Source of the DNA: Flavobacterium sp. 1355
GTDB lineage: Bacteria > Bacteroidota > Bacteroidia > Flavobacteriales > Flavobacteriaceae
DNA: 64,000 nt
Reading direction: 5' to 3'
Assembly: GCF_017833415.1 (NCBI RefSeq)
Contig: NZ_JAFICC010000009.1
Location: forward strand, 210,855-274,854
A program made the translations under genes and the position numbers. The notes beneath the pieces were generated by a model. The model was not told the origin of the DNA and searched no databases. It saw only the letters and a program-made list of their open reading frames with translations. Shown piece by piece: positions 8,193 to 18,072 of the stretch (positions are counted from its first letter, which is position 1; each line of letters begins with the position of its first letter).

Positions 8193-9899
8193 TTATTGTA
8201 ATAATTCTTTTAAGTTAGCCAATGTATCGGTGTTATTTTCTGTTTTTGTCCAATCTGTTTTAGATTTTGGATCAATTCCGTTGAAATATTTTTCGATATT
8301 GGTATATCCGTCTCCGTTTGCATCTTTGTTGGCATCGGAAGAATCATTTGGGTTTAGTCCGAATTTCTTTTCCCATGCATCCGGAATTCCGTCATTATCA
8401 GAATCTTTATAGGATTTTCCTTTGTAAACCGGATATCCGCCAACCTGATCAGGATGTGTAATAATTCCCTTTTTATAAGAGTCAGCAGGCAATCTTCTTT
8501 TAATAAATTCCTTTCCAATTGCGTTTTCTAAACCGTCTTTTACTTCAATTTTTCCGGTGCGTACTTGTTTAATAATTCTTTCGTCAACGGCATCTCTTTT
8601 TGGAATTGTTGCTCCTACGTTATTCAAAACAAATTCATACGCTTCTTCAGCTTTCATAATTTTGAAGGCAGGCATTGAGAATGGTTTTGGCTGTTTGATT
8701 GCTTCTAAAAATGATTTCTTTTCAGCTTCCGGAAGATCTTCCAGTTGTACCCCGCCGTTCCAGTTATCTGCTGTAACTTCTGGAGATCCAGCCATAAAAT
8801 TTCCTGAAACATAGGCTCTTCCATATTGTTTTGGCTGAATATAACCTGATTCCGGTTTTACAATTCTGTAACGAATTGGCTGATCTGCAGGAGTAATTGG
8901 TCCCGGTTTGAAATAATTATTGATGATGTTTAACATCGAACGATAATCACCGCCATCCAACGTACGATTCCACCAATTGAATACCACATTGTTTACAAAA
9001 TTAAAATCGCCGTACATTCCGATAGAAGCGTTTCTGGAGATATTATCTGCCCATAAATTGCGCATAAACGTACTGTTTAATCCACCAATTGTGCTTCCAA
9101 AAGCGTGATTGTACGTATCTAAACCTTCTGATGAAATGGTATTCTGAATGGTAATATTACAAGCCGGCAATTTCTCCAGTTTCGATTTTGCATTCGCTGC
9201 AAACTGATGTCTGTAAAGCGAAATATTTTCGTCTAATCCCCAGCTTACTGAGCAGTGGTCTATGATAATATTTCCCATTGGGTTTCCGCCTAAGGCATCG
9301 TCTCTTCTGGTCACTTCTGTAGCCCCTCTTCTAAAGCGTACATGTCGGATAATGACGTCATGCGTATCGATTTCAAGTGTTTCGCCAGCGATACAAATTC
9401 CGTCACCCGGTGCAGTTTGCCCTGCAATGGTTACGTAAGGCGCACGCATGCTGATTCTTTTTTTCAATTGAATAATTCCGGAAACGTTAAATACGATAGT
9501 TCTTGCTCCTACTGCTTCGCAGGCTTCTCTAAAAGTTCCTTTTCCGCTGTCTTCTAAACTGGTAACTACAAATATTTTTCCGCCACGGCCGCCTTGTGTA
9601 AACGCTCCGCCACCTTCAGCTCCAGGAAAAGCAGGAATATCTGCCTGAACAAAATCCTTTGGGTAAGATGCCCAGGGTAAATAAGGTTTTCCATGTTTGG
9701 CTTCTTCCTGAATAATATGATAATTGCTGGTCCAAATTTCGTTTAGTCTTTTTTCTTCGTCAGCCAGCAACGCATCCGCTTTTTCCTGAACTGGTTTTGG
9801 AATTACGGGATATTGTGCGTACGCCGAAGATACAAGTGAACAAAATGACAATGCCAAAAATGTTCTTTTTAAAGTATGGTTGGGGAAAATATTTTGCAT
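8193..9899 (-). CDS. PL1-like pectate lyase with C-terminal calcium-binding repeat
   Basis: This 568-residue secreted protein has a signal peptide at about 10-29 (ends SSAYAQ). The lyase domain starts near residue 90 with AFPGAEGGGAFTQGGRGG and shows the usual PL1 beta-helix progression: GARTIVFNVSGII, PYVTIAGQTAPGDGICIAG, VIIRHVRFRRG and IIIDHCSVSWGLDEN. The end (about 498-540) contains DSDNDGIPDAWEKKFGLN and DANGDGYTNIEKY, a thrombospondin-3 or dockerin-like calcium-binding repeat common on these lyases. It eliminates galacturonosyl bonds in unesterified pectin. It is a clear paralogue of the lyase two genes upstream. Confidence 0.9.
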   Translation of the reverse strand: MQNIFPNHTLKRTFLALSFCSLVSSAYAQYPVIPKPVQEKADALLADEEKRLNEIWTSNYHIIQEEAKHGKPYLPWASYPKDFVQADIPAFPGAEGGGAFTQGGRGGKIFVVTSLEDSGKGTFREACEAVGARTIVFNVSGIIQLKKRISMRAPYVTIAGQTAPGDGICIAGETLEIDTHDVIIRHVRFRRGATEVTRRDDALGGNPMGNIIIDHCSVSWGLDENISLYRHQFAANAKSKLEKLPACNITIQNTISSEGLDTYNHAFGSTIGGLNSTFMRNLWADNISRNASIGMYGDFNFVNNVVFNWWNRTLDGGDYRSMLNIINNYFKPGPITPADQPIRYRIVKPESGYIQPKQYGRAYVSGNFMAGSPEVTADNWNGGVQLEDLPEAEKKSFLEAIKQPKPFSMPAFKIMKAEEAYEFVLNNVGATIPKRDAVDERIIKQVRTGKIEVKDGLENAIGKEFIKRRLPADSYKKGIITHPDQVGGYPVYKGKSYKDSDNDGIPDAWEKKFGLNPNDSSDANKDANGDGYTNIEKYFNGIDPKSKTDWTKTENNTDTLANLKELLQ

Positions 9900-9904
9900 T
9901 TGTT

Positions 9905-10004
9905 AGTATAGTTCTTAGTGATTAGTAACTTGTTCTTAGTGATTAGTTCTTAGTGTTTTTGAATTCTTACTCTTTACTAAGTACTTATCACTAAGGACCG
10001 GGGA
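9905..10004. repeat. Repetitive AGTGATTAGT-type intergenic segment
   Basis: The gap repeats words such as TTCTTAGTGATTAGT on one side and TACTTATCACTAAGG on the other, giving a loose inverted repeat. A related tract (ACTAAGGACTAACAACTAAT) lies at 37839-37879. Its function is unknown. Confidence 0.5.
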
Positions 10005-10682
10005 CTATTTATTACCTGCTTTTGCTTTTTCTCTTTGCTCAACACGCTCGTGCCAATCTTTACTTTCTTTATTTAAATCGTAACCTTGTTTGGATAAATA
10101 ATTATTGATTCTTCCTTTGTATTTACCAAACCAGCCGTGTTTTTCTTTAGAGGAACCACCATCCATTGCATGTTCTCTGGCTTCAACTAAAGCTTTGTAG
10201 ATATAATCTTTTTGTTCTGCGGTTAAATTAGGAAGCATATCATTGTAGCCTGCAACTGTTATAGGCAGTACGCCATAAGTCATTCCGTCTTTAACTTCAG
10301 TAATTTTGTCTTCTGATAATTCTTTACCTAATTTTTTAAGATAAGATTTATGCAATTTTGCAATTGATTCGTCTGCTTTTGCTTTCAGTTTATCAATTTT
10401 TTCATTTTGTTTTTCTTTTGCTAAACCCGCATCTTCTTTAACTTTTTTGATTTCAGCATCTCTTCCATCCTGAATTTCGCTTAAATCTCTAAATTGCTGC
10501 GCGATAATATTTGAAACTGCTTTTTCTTTTTCAGCATTTTGTAAATCTAATTTGGTAACGATTTTTGCTGCTCTTTCGTTGGTAACCTTAACATATTCCG
10601 GATCCAGATGCTGTTGTGCATTTAAAGTTGAAAATGCAAATACCAACAATAATAGAACAGCATTTATTTTACTTAGTGCCAT
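10005..10682 (-). CDS. DUF3826 domain protein (secreted, unknown function)
   Basis: This 225-residue protein has a signal peptide at 1-22 (ends FSTLNAQ). The mature part is highly charged and mostly helical, with a Lys/Glu-rich coiled-coil-like stretch at about 75-125, then a more conserved C-terminal part (MTYGVLPITVAGYNDMLP, LTAEQKDYIYKALVEAREHAMD, GWFGKYKGRINNYL). This matches DUF3826, which recurs in Bacteroidota pectin loci and has no known activity as far as I am aware. It is flanked by two PL1-like lyases in the same direction. A non-catalytic, possibly chaperone-like role is only a guess. Confidence 0.82.
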   Translation of the reverse strand: MALSKINAVLLLLVFAFSTLNAQQHLDPEYVKVTNERAAKIVTKLDLQNAEKEKAVSNIIAQQFRDLSEIQDGRDAEIKKVKEDAGLAKEKQNEKIDKLKAKADESIAKLHKSYLKKLGKELSEDKITEVKDGMTYGVLPITVAGYNDMLPNLTAEQKDYIYKALVEAREHAMDGGSSKEKHGWFGKYKGRINNYLSKQGYDLNKESKDWHERVEQREKAKAGNK

Positions 10683-10766
10683 GATTTTTATTTTTTAATT
10701 GTATTGTAAAACATAGTTTCTGTGGCTAAAAAAAGTCAATTGATTTTTTGTCTATTTTACTTTTTT

Positions 10767-10840
10767 AAACTCGCAAAGTCGCTAAGATGCAAAGTTTTTT
10801 ATGCTTTTACTTTTATAATCTTTGAGATTTAGCGACTTTG
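10767..10840. repeat. Imperfect inverted repeat of the CGCAAAGTCGCTAAG type
   Basis: CTCGCAAAGTCGCTAAGATG is followed about 45 nt later by a partial inverted copy (GATTTAGCGACTTTGAGA). Related words occur at 35900-35990 and 42570-42598. It lies between the DUF3826 start and the upstream lyase stop. Confidence 0.6.
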
Positions 10841-10907
10841 AGAGCAATTTTACAGCATTATAAAGAAGATTTAAACTTTCAATTATTTACTGCTATGTTT
10901 TCAAAAA

Positions 10908-12617
10908 TTATTTTAAATCTAATAAAGGTCTAACCAAAGTTTCTTTGTTATTAGCTAAATCTTTCCAGTCTACTTTTATTGCCGGATTTACACCATTGAT
11001 GTAATCTTCGATATTAGAATATCCATCACCGTTTAAATCTCCTTTTGCATCTGATGGGTCGTTTGGATTTAATCCGTATTTTTTCTCCCATGCATCCGGT
11101 ATACCGTCTTTGTCTGTATCTACATATGGTTTTCCTTTGTATTCCGGGTATCCTCCAACCTGAGAGATATCTGTAATAATTCCTTTTTTATAGGAATCCA
11201 TTGGTAAACGTCTGTGCTCGAATTGGTAGAATTCTTTTTTCTCTAATCTTTTTGCATATTCAGGAACTCCTGTTTTTACTGTTCTTACGATTCTTTCATC
11301 TACTTTATCTCTAATTGGTAAAGTTGCTCCTACGTTTTTCAATACAAATTCGTATGCTTCGTCTGCTTTCATGAACGGGCGGAACCAAGGCATTGGGAAA
11401 GGCTTGTCGCTTTTCATTTTAGCAAAATAATCTTTGGCTTCATCATAAGACATTAATTCACCTTTTTTATTTTCAATCTGAATTCCGCCATCCCAGTTGT
11501 CTTTTGTTACTTTTTCGTTGTTATTTACAATGTTTCCGTTTACGTAAGCTCTACCAAAAACCATATAAGACAATTTACTTCTTCCTGATTCCGGCTTTAA
11601 GATTCTGTAGCTTATTGGCTGTGTTAAATCGGTTACCGGGCCTGGTTTGTAAAAGTTATTGATGATGTTGTAGTTGGCTGTATAATCTCCCCCATCAGTA
11701 GATCGGTTATACCAGTTGAAAACGACGTTATTCACAAAATTGAAAATCCCGTTCCACCCGATTGAAGGATTTCTACCCGCGTTATTTGCCCACATATTTC
11801 TCATAAAAGAGCAATTTTCTCCTCCTAAAGTACTACCGAAAGCATGATTGTACGTATCCAAAGCTTCTCCAAATAAACTGTTTTGGATTGTAATGTTTAC
11901 TGTTGGTTTCTTTTCGTCCGGATATCCTGCACCCGGGCTGTACATGTGTCTGTACATAGACATGTTTTCATCTAATCCCCAAGTTGCAGAAACGTGGTCG
12001 ATCATGATGTTTCCAACAGGATTTCCTCCAATTGCATCGTCACGACGGCCTACAAAAGTTTCTCCTCTGCGGAAACGCATGTGTCTGATAATTACGTCAT
12101 GAGTATCAATCCAAATTGATTCTCCTGCAATACAAATTCCGTCACCAGGAGCAGTTTGTCCTGCGATTGTGATGTAAGGTGCACGAATAATTAACGGACT
12201 TTTGATTCTGATAATTCCGGCAACATTAAAAACTACAATTCTGGCTCCTCCTTGTTCGCAGGCTTCACGTAAAGTCCCAGGTCCGCGATCTTCTAAACTT
12301 GTCACAGTGTAAACATTTCCGCCACGACCTCCATAAGTAAACATTCCTCCTCCTTCAGCTCCTGGAAAAGCAGGAATCTCTGCCTGTGGTAAATCATTTG
12401 GTCGGGATGCCCACGGAATGTATGGTTTTCCTTGTCTGGCTTCTTTTTCAATAACAACTAAAGCTTTTTCCCAAGCCTCATCAGAAAGTTTTGCAGCTTC
12501 TTCTTTAATTGCTTTTTCCTGAGCCTGAACTTCTGGGCTTATCTTCGGATATTGAGCAAAACATTTTGCACTTCCTAAAAAAAGCAGGGATGCGATAAAT
12601 AATGCGGAATTTTTCAT
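10908..12617 (-). CDS. PL1-like pectate lyase with C-terminal calcium-binding repeat (paralogue)
   Basis: This 569-residue protein has a signal peptide at 1-22 (ends CFAQ). It follows the same plan as the lyase at 8193-9899, with IPAFPGAEGGGMFTYGGRGG, GARIVVFNVAGIIRI, PYITIAGQTAPGDG, IMIDHVSATWGLDENMSMY and a C-terminal DTDKDGIPDAWEKKYGLN/DLNGDGYSNIEDY calcium-binding segment. The near-identical length and colinear motifs indicate an ancient duplication. It is the first enzyme gene after SusD and so is probably well expressed. Whether it prefers a different methylation state or product length from its paralogue cannot be seen. Confidence 0.9.
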   Translation of the reverse strand: MKNSALFIASLLFLGSAKCFAQYPKISPEVQAQEKAIKEEAAKLSDEAWEKALVVIEKEARQGKPYIPWASRPNDLPQAEIPAFPGAEGGGMFTYGGRGGNVYTVTSLEDRGPGTLREACEQGGARIVVFNVAGIIRIKSPLIIRAPYITIAGQTAPGDGICIAGESIWIDTHDVIIRHMRFRRGETFVGRRDDAIGGNPVGNIMIDHVSATWGLDENMSMYRHMYSPGAGYPDEKKPTVNITIQNSLFGEALDTYNHAFGSTLGGENCSFMRNMWANNAGRNPSIGWNGIFNFVNNVVFNWYNRSTDGGDYTANYNIINNFYKPGPVTDLTQPISYRILKPESGRSKLSYMVFGRAYVNGNIVNNNEKVTKDNWDGGIQIENKKGELMSYDEAKDYFAKMKSDKPFPMPWFRPFMKADEAYEFVLKNVGATLPIRDKVDERIVRTVKTGVPEYAKRLEKKEFYQFEHRRLPMDSYKKGIITDISQVGGYPEYKGKPYVDTDKDGIPDAWEKKYGLNPNDPSDAKGDLNGDGYSNIEDYINGVNPAIKVDWKDLANNKETLVRPLLDLK

Positions 12618-12654
12618 GTTAATTCTTTCTTTTGGTAATTCTGTTTAAACAAAT

Positions 12655-12682
12655 CACCTGTATCTTTTGACGAATACAGGTG
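12655..12682. terminator. Hairpin after susD-like gene (possible attenuator or processing site)
   Basis: A palindrome with 9-nt arms CACCTGTAT and ATACAGGTG and a 10-nt loop lies 3' of the SusD stop and before the first lyase. No T-run follows on the minus strand, so it is more likely a transcript-end stabiliser or partial attenuator that keeps SusCD expression above that of the downstream enzymes. Confidence 0.5.
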
Positions 12683-12711
12683 AAAAGTTTATATACTAAT
12701 TCATTTGATAT

Positions 12712-14679
12712 TTATTCTTGATAATTGAAAGTTCCAGTTCCTCCAAAATTATCATTCCAGCCTATAGTTTGTAATAACCATGGGTTTTGAGTCAATGGGG
12801 TTGTATGAAGCCCATTAATATAATAATTAGGATTAAATTTAATATTAACAGCTGCACCATTAAAGCTATCCATAGGCGTAACTAATGCGGTACGAGTAAA
12901 GTTGGTATTATAAAACGCTGCCAAGGCTGTTAGCTGTGCATCAAAATTAGCTGCGTCCGGATCTACTACAATACCGGCACGAGCAGCAGTTAAAGGATCA
13001 GTAGTTGATGATGCTGCTGTATTTTTGTATTGTAAAAAGTTTCCTGTACGTTTTGTTCCATTAATTGGGGTCAAACCTAACTTAGTAACAGTCCCCCCAC
13101 TAAGTCCAGGAAGCACTGCGTTATCATACAACATCCATCTCTGAACGTCCCAGAAACGTTTTCCTTCGTAAGCTAATTCTACTCTGCGCTCATATAAAAC
13201 TGCTTCAATTGCTGCATATTTATCTGTCGGAGTACCTATTCCGTAATTATTTGCAGAAGGAATACCAACACGGCTTCTAATTCTTCCTAAATAAGCTACA
13301 GCATTATTTGTCTGACCCAATGCTGCATAACATTCTGCAATGTTTAACAATAATTCAGCATAACGATATTCCATAATATCAGTTCCTGAATATTGGAAGT
13401 TAGTTTCTTTACTTGCCGCTGTATTACTCATTTTTCTAACAAATGCCGGGCTTGAAATTGAATTATTTGATTCAGAGAAACCTGCTTTGTTACTGCCATC
13501 TACCCAACGATAAGCCCATAGAACAGCATTTGGGGTTTCTTTATATCCCCATTTTACTCCAGAAAAAGCAAATGTTCTGTAAAACCTAGGGTCTCTGTCA
13601 ACAAAAAAAGTGAAATCATTATATCCATTTGCTGCTGTTGGTCTTAAACCATTTTTCATAGGGAACAAATCAATCATTTCTTTAGGAGCAGAGATTCCTC
13701 CACTTCCACCTAAACTAGGCAGACGAATTCCTTTCTCCCATGAATTATTTGTTACATTAGGTGTTACACCTGATCCACAAAGCTGAACAGTTATCGCTTC
13801 AGAGCAAAATGCATTATCTATTAGAAACATTGACTCCCATTGTTTGATTGAATTGCCATACAATCCATATCCGTCTTGTGTCAATTGAGCCTCTGCTTCC
13901 AGTCCGGCTTTCAAAGCTGCGTCCCAGCGGTCATTAGCACCATCCCAGTTTTTATTAAACAACGGACTTGCAAAAGTTAGTAAAACTCTTGATTTTTGAG
14001 CTAAAGCTGCTCCTCTTGTAAAACGACCGTATTCAGTATCCCATCTTCCTGGTAATAAAGAAGCTGCCATATCTAAATCTTTTACTATCTGAGCAACAAC
14101 TTCAGAAACTTTTGCTCTTGGCAACTGAATAGTTGGATCGTCTGCTGATGCATTCTGGTACGTAGTTACAATAGGAACTCCGCCATAGGTACGCATTAAA
14201 TCAAAATATTGTATAGCTCTCAGATAATACATCTGTCCTTTTGCACGGTCGCGAAATGTTTTATCCAGATTAGAACCTTTTACATCAATTTCTTCCAGAA
14301 AAGCATTACATTCTCTAATTCTGTTGTAAGGATGATTATTAATACTGGTTGTAAGTTTAGCACCGTAATAAGTGCTCGCTTCTGCAGCATTAACTAAGGT
14401 TTTGTTTGGATTGATATAATCCTGTGTGCCTCCAAGCTCTTCTGTTAATCTGGAATTGGTATCAGTAAATGATCCGACTACAGTTGATATAGGAGATTTA
14501 TATGCACTAAAAAAATCATAGTACTGGTTATCTACATAGGCCTGCGCACGTTCCTGAGTTTGGTAAAACGTATCATCATACAAACCAATACTCTTCTTAT
14601 CTTCTAAAAAATCATCACTGCATGAAGTACCTAATGCCATCAAAAGCGATAATGTTATATATTTAAATGGTGTTTTCAT
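12712..14679 (-). CDS. SusD/RagB family outer-membrane glycan-binding lipoprotein
   Basis: This 655-residue protein has a lipoprotein signal with Cys20 (LMALGTSCSDDF), followed by an acidic post-lipobox stretch suggesting surface export. The SusD fold shows helical TPR-like segments such as GQMYYLRAIQYFDLMRTYGG at about 145-165 and the typical C-terminal ELAYEGKRFWDVQRWML. It captures oligosaccharides at the cell surface and hands them to the SusC channel encoded immediately upstream (18-nt gap). The ligand is inferred to be a pectic oligosaccharide from the downstream enzymes. It is longer than starch-type SusD but within the normal range. Confidence 0.95.
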   Translation of the reverse strand: MKTPFKYITLSLLMALGTSCSDDFLEDKKSIGLYDDTFYQTQERAQAYVDNQYYDFFSAYKSPISTVVGSFTDTNSRLTEELGGTQDYINPNKTLVNAAEASTYYGAKLTTSINNHPYNRIRECNAFLEEIDVKGSNLDKTFRDRAKGQMYYLRAIQYFDLMRTYGGVPIVTTYQNASADDPTIQLPRAKVSEVVAQIVKDLDMAASLLPGRWDTEYGRFTRGAALAQKSRVLLTFASPLFNKNWDGANDRWDAALKAGLEAEAQLTQDGYGLYGNSIKQWESMFLIDNAFCSEAITVQLCGSGVTPNVTNNSWEKGIRLPSLGGSGGISAPKEMIDLFPMKNGLRPTAANGYNDFTFFVDRDPRFYRTFAFSGVKWGYKETPNAVLWAYRWVDGSNKAGFSESNNSISSPAFVRKMSNTAASKETNFQYSGTDIMEYRYAELLLNIAECYAALGQTNNAVAYLGRIRSRVGIPSANNYGIGTPTDKYAAIEAVLYERRVELAYEGKRFWDVQRWMLYDNAVLPGLSGGTVTKLGLTPINGTKRTGNFLQYKNTAASSTTDPLTAARAGIVVDPDAANFDAQLTALAAFYNTNFTRTALVTPMDSFNGAAVNIKFNPNYYINGLHTTPLTQNPWLLQTIGWNDNFGGTGTFNYQE

Positions 14680-14697
14680 AATTACTTTTAATTTAAA

Positions 14698-17600
14698 TTA
14701 GAATGATACGTTAAAATTAAGCGACCATGTTCTAAGTGTAGGATAGTTTACAGAAGAATTATCATACATGTTACGGTAATGATCCGGATAAGGATTGTAT
14801 AAATCCCAAAGGTTATTCCCGGTAACTCCTAAAGTTATGCCTGATATCTTAGTATCTTTGAAAACCTTTTTAGGAATTTCATATCCAACACTTAAGTTTC
14901 TAACAAAACAACGGAAAGTATTTATTTCCCAGAAATCTGAAGGGCTTGACATATAGGTCCATTGCGCTACGTTAGGATATTTACCATTTGGGTTATCCTC
15001 AGAATACATATCACTCCAGAAACTTTCACGAGACCACATATTGTGAGTCGATGATGTTCCTTGGTTTACTAAATCAACGAAGTTAGTTCCTCCCCATGAA
15101 GTTGCAATTTGAGTTCTTAGATAAAACCCTTTGGCTTTAAATCCTAAGTTTGTAGTAAACCCGTAAGTTCTACTGCTATTTGCCAATTTCACATAATCAT
15201 TATCTTTTGCGATCTGACCATCTGCAGGTGCTAAAGTTCCATCAGGGTTAAGTTGTCCTGCAACATCCTGATAGGCCAATGAACCTTTTCTTATTCCTGA
15301 AGCAGAATTGATATCAAAATACTTTGGCGTACCGCCAACTTCAGTTGCACGCTCTGTTAAATAAGCCCAATAGTTGGCAATATCTTCATCTGTACGAAGA
15401 ATACCGTCACCAGTAGATGTTCCTTTCCATACTTTGAATCCCCAAACCGGGTTGAAACCAACAGAATTTCCTACTCTTGTTGCATTATTAGACGGAAGTA
15501 CATTACCCTGATCAGGATATTTTTTTACTTCATTATTGTTAAAGCTAAAATTAATTCCCACATCATAGCTAACGTCGCTTTTTATTTTATCACTCCATGA
15601 GATACTAAACTCTGATCCCCATGCATCAATTGCACCATAGTTTTGTTCTGCAAATGCACCTCCAACAGAAATTGGTACGCCTGTAGCACTACTCATATCT
15701 GTTAATATGCTTGTTGATTTATCATAATAGAAATCTGCAGTAATATTCAGTCTGTTCTTTAAAACATTCAAATCAAAACCTAAGTTATTTTTTACTGTAG
15801 TGTCCCATGTTACACCTCTGTTAGGAGTTACTCTAGGTGTTAAACCTATACCATTAGTTCCTCCATTAGACCCAAATTGAAAACCTTTATCAACAATAAC
15901 ATCATAAAACTGAGACCACCTCCATGGTTGTATATTGTCTTTTCCTGTTTTACCGATAGAGTAACGAATTTTAAAGAAATCAACCCATGGTACATTTTTT
16001 TCAAACCATTCTTCTTTAGAAACTACCCAACCCAATTGAAGTGATGGGAAATATCCCCAATAATTTTCAGGTGCGAATTTCGTAGAAGCATCACTACGGA
16101 AAAGAAACTGGAATAAATATTTTTGTTTATAGTTATAATTGAAACGTCCAAAGTATGATAATGTTCCTCCTTCAACCTTTGTTGCCTGGCTATTTGACTG
16201 ACTTAATGTCCCTGCTGTACGGTAATCTCCTAAGTAATCTTTGCCCGTTTGTTCGAAAGCTAAACGCGTAAATGTATTATAAACTTCTGAAGCTTCACCA
16301 CCAACCATTGCTCCAATCTGATGATCTCCAAAAGTTCTGTCATAGTTAATTAAAAAGTCTCCTTGAGTACTTTTACTATCAGTATTATTATAATAAACCC
16401 TTGAATTTCTTATGTTTGTATCCAAAATATAATCACCATCAGGATTTGTTGTGGCATTATAAAAAGTAGGATTCGCTGCACTTGCAAGGTGATTACCTAA
16501 CAACTCATAGTTTCTGATTCTTGCCAGATCGTAAGGTAATTGAATCTGTTCTGTATAGCTTGAACTTTGAGTTCTTGCATAGTTAACTTTGAAAGACAAA
16601 CCTTTAACAGCTTGTATCTTATAATTCAAAGAAGCATTAACATTATATGAATTATCTTCTGTAATCTGGTGTGAACCATTATTTAGGTTCGCAAAATAAT
16701 TCCATCCGGCAATATTGTTATTAGCATTAGCGCTTTGGAAATTTTTATTTGAGTTAGGAAATGGCGATACATAATATTGTTTTCCATCAACAACTGTCTG
16801 CCACGGAACATGCTGTGGCATGTGAAGTAAAAATCCATAATCAGCCTGTTCCCCACCTGAAGCAGATGCGTAACTACCATCACTAATATTAGCTGACGCT
16901 TTAGTAAAAGATTTATCAACAGTTCCGGCATTACCTGAAATCGAAGCAGAAAAATCTAATCCTTTTGCAATTTTAGCGTTTATTCCTGTACGGAAATTCC
17001 ATTTGTCATATTTTTGATATCCCAGATTCGCATCCTGAGTAAAATAAGTAGCTCCTGCAAAATAAGTAACGTCTTCACTACCGCCACTAACAGAAAAAGT
17101 GTGTTTTTGTTGAATCGCTGGTCTCCAGGCTTCTTCTAACCAATTATAATCTAAATTTTTCATTTCTTCCAGTTCAGCCGGAGAATACAATTTAAACGTT
17201 TCAATAGTAGGGTTTTGAGAGGTGAAATATCTATTACTAAAAACTCCAAACTCATAAGCATTTAATACTTTACTATGACTAACCGCATCATTTACAGCAA
17301 ACTGACTGTTGTAATTGAACTTTGCCTTACCAGCTTTACCACGTTTTGTTTTTATAACAATTGCACCTTGAGATGCACGGGCACCATAAATAGCCGCAGA
17401 ACCATCTTTTAGAACAGTCATACTTTCAATTTCAGAAGGATCTAATCTGTTGAACTGTTCCAGTGTTGGTTTACCAGTCGCAGGGTCAACCTGTATCATA
17501 TCGTCAATGATTACCAACGGTATTGTAAAGTTTCCATCCTTGGAAAATCCGAAAGTCTGACGAATCTGAATACTTCCAGCCTCTCCGGGACGGCCTGATC

Positions 17601-18072
17601 CACTTGTAACAGAAACACCCGGAACTAATCCTTTCAAAGCATCAGAAAGGTTTGTTACTGGCAAATCAATAAGATTGTCCGTGTTTATTGTAGCAATAGC
17701 ACCCGTAAGTTCCTTTTTTCTCTGAGTACCATAACCAACCACTACAATGTTTTCTAATTGATTAGAATCATCCTGCATGCTCGTATTAACAATAACACGT
17801 CCGTTTAATGGCAACTCGACTTTTTTCATTCCGATAAAAGAGAAAACCAATGTTGCTCCGCTCTTTACCTTAATTTTGTACTTTCCACTGTAATCTGTAG
17901 TTACAGTATTTTTTGTAGATTTTTCAGTCACGTTAACTCCAGGAATCAACAGTCCTGAGTTATCAGTAACTGTTCCTGTTACTATTACATGTTCTGAGTT
18001 TTGAGCATAACTCAATACACTCATCAGTGTAAACAAAAGAAAACTACATCTTTTTATAAGTGCTTGTTTCAT
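14698..18072 (-). CDS. SusC/RagA family TonB-linked outer-membrane transporter
   Basis: This 1124-residue protein has a signal peptide at about 1-23 (ends LSYAQ). It is followed by a carboxypeptidase-regulatory-like domain (VTGTVTDNSGLLIPGVNV, about 30-105), the characteristic LENIVVVGYGTQRKKELTGA segment at the TonB box/plug boundary, the plug (about 110-230, LVIIDDMIQVDP) and a long beta-barrel ending in an aromatic C-terminus (WSLNFNVSF). There is no N-terminal anti-sigma-interacting extension, so regulation is not by a SusC-linked ECF sigma factor. It imports oligosaccharides with SusD in the outer membrane. It heads the operon, and an upstream promoter and activator-like motif are described separately. 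Confidence 0.96.
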   Translation of the reverse strand: MKQALIKRCSFLLFTLMSVLSYAQNSEHVIVTGTVTDNSGLLIPGVNVTEKSTKNTVTTDYSGKYKIKVKSGATLVFSFIGMKKVELPLNGRVIVNTSMQDDSNQLENIVVVGYGTQRKKELTGAIATINTDNLIDLPVTNLSDALKGLVPGVSVTSGSGRPGEAGSIQIRQTFGFSKDGNFTIPLVIIDDMIQVDPATGKPTLEQFNRLDPSEIESMTVLKDGSAAIYGARASQGAIVIKTKRGKAGKAKFNYNSQFAVNDAVSHSKVLNAYEFGVFSNRYFTSQNPTIETFKLYSPAELEEMKNLDYNWLEEAWRPAIQQKHTFSVSGGSEDVTYFAGATYFTQDANLGYQKYDKWNFRTGINAKIAKGLDFSASISGNAGTVDKSFTKASANISDGSYASASGGEQADYGFLLHMPQHVPWQTVVDGKQYYVSPFPNSNKNFQSANANNNIAGWNYFANLNNGSHQITEDNSYNVNASLNYKIQAVKGLSFKVNYARTQSSSYTEQIQLPYDLARIRNYELLGNHLASAANPTFYNATTNPDGDYILDTNIRNSRVYYNNTDSKSTQGDFLINYDRTFGDHQIGAMVGGEASEVYNTFTRLAFEQTGKDYLGDYRTAGTLSQSNSQATKVEGGTLSYFGRFNYNYKQKYLFQFLFRSDASTKFAPENYWGYFPSLQLGWVVSKEEWFEKNVPWVDFFKIRYSIGKTGKDNIQPWRWSQFYDVIVDKGFQFGSNGGTNGIGLTPRVTPNRGVTWDTTVKNNLGFDLNVLKNRLNITADFYYDKSTSILTDMSSATGVPISVGGAFAEQNYGAIDAWGSEFSISWSDKIKSDVSYDVGINFSFNNNEVKKYPDQGNVLPSNNATRVGNSVGFNPVWGFKVWKGTSTGDGILRTDEDIANYWAYLTERATEVGGTPKYFDINSASGIRKGSLAYQDVAGQLNPDGTLAPADGQIAKDNDYVKLANSSRTYGFTTNLGFKAKGFYLRTQIATSWGGTNFVDLVNQGTSSTHNMWSRESFWSDMYSEDNPNGKYPNVAQWTYMSSPSDFWEINTFRCFVRNLSVGYEIPKKVFKDTKISGITLGVTGNNLWDLYNPYPDHYRNMYDNSSVNYPTLRTWSLNFNVSF

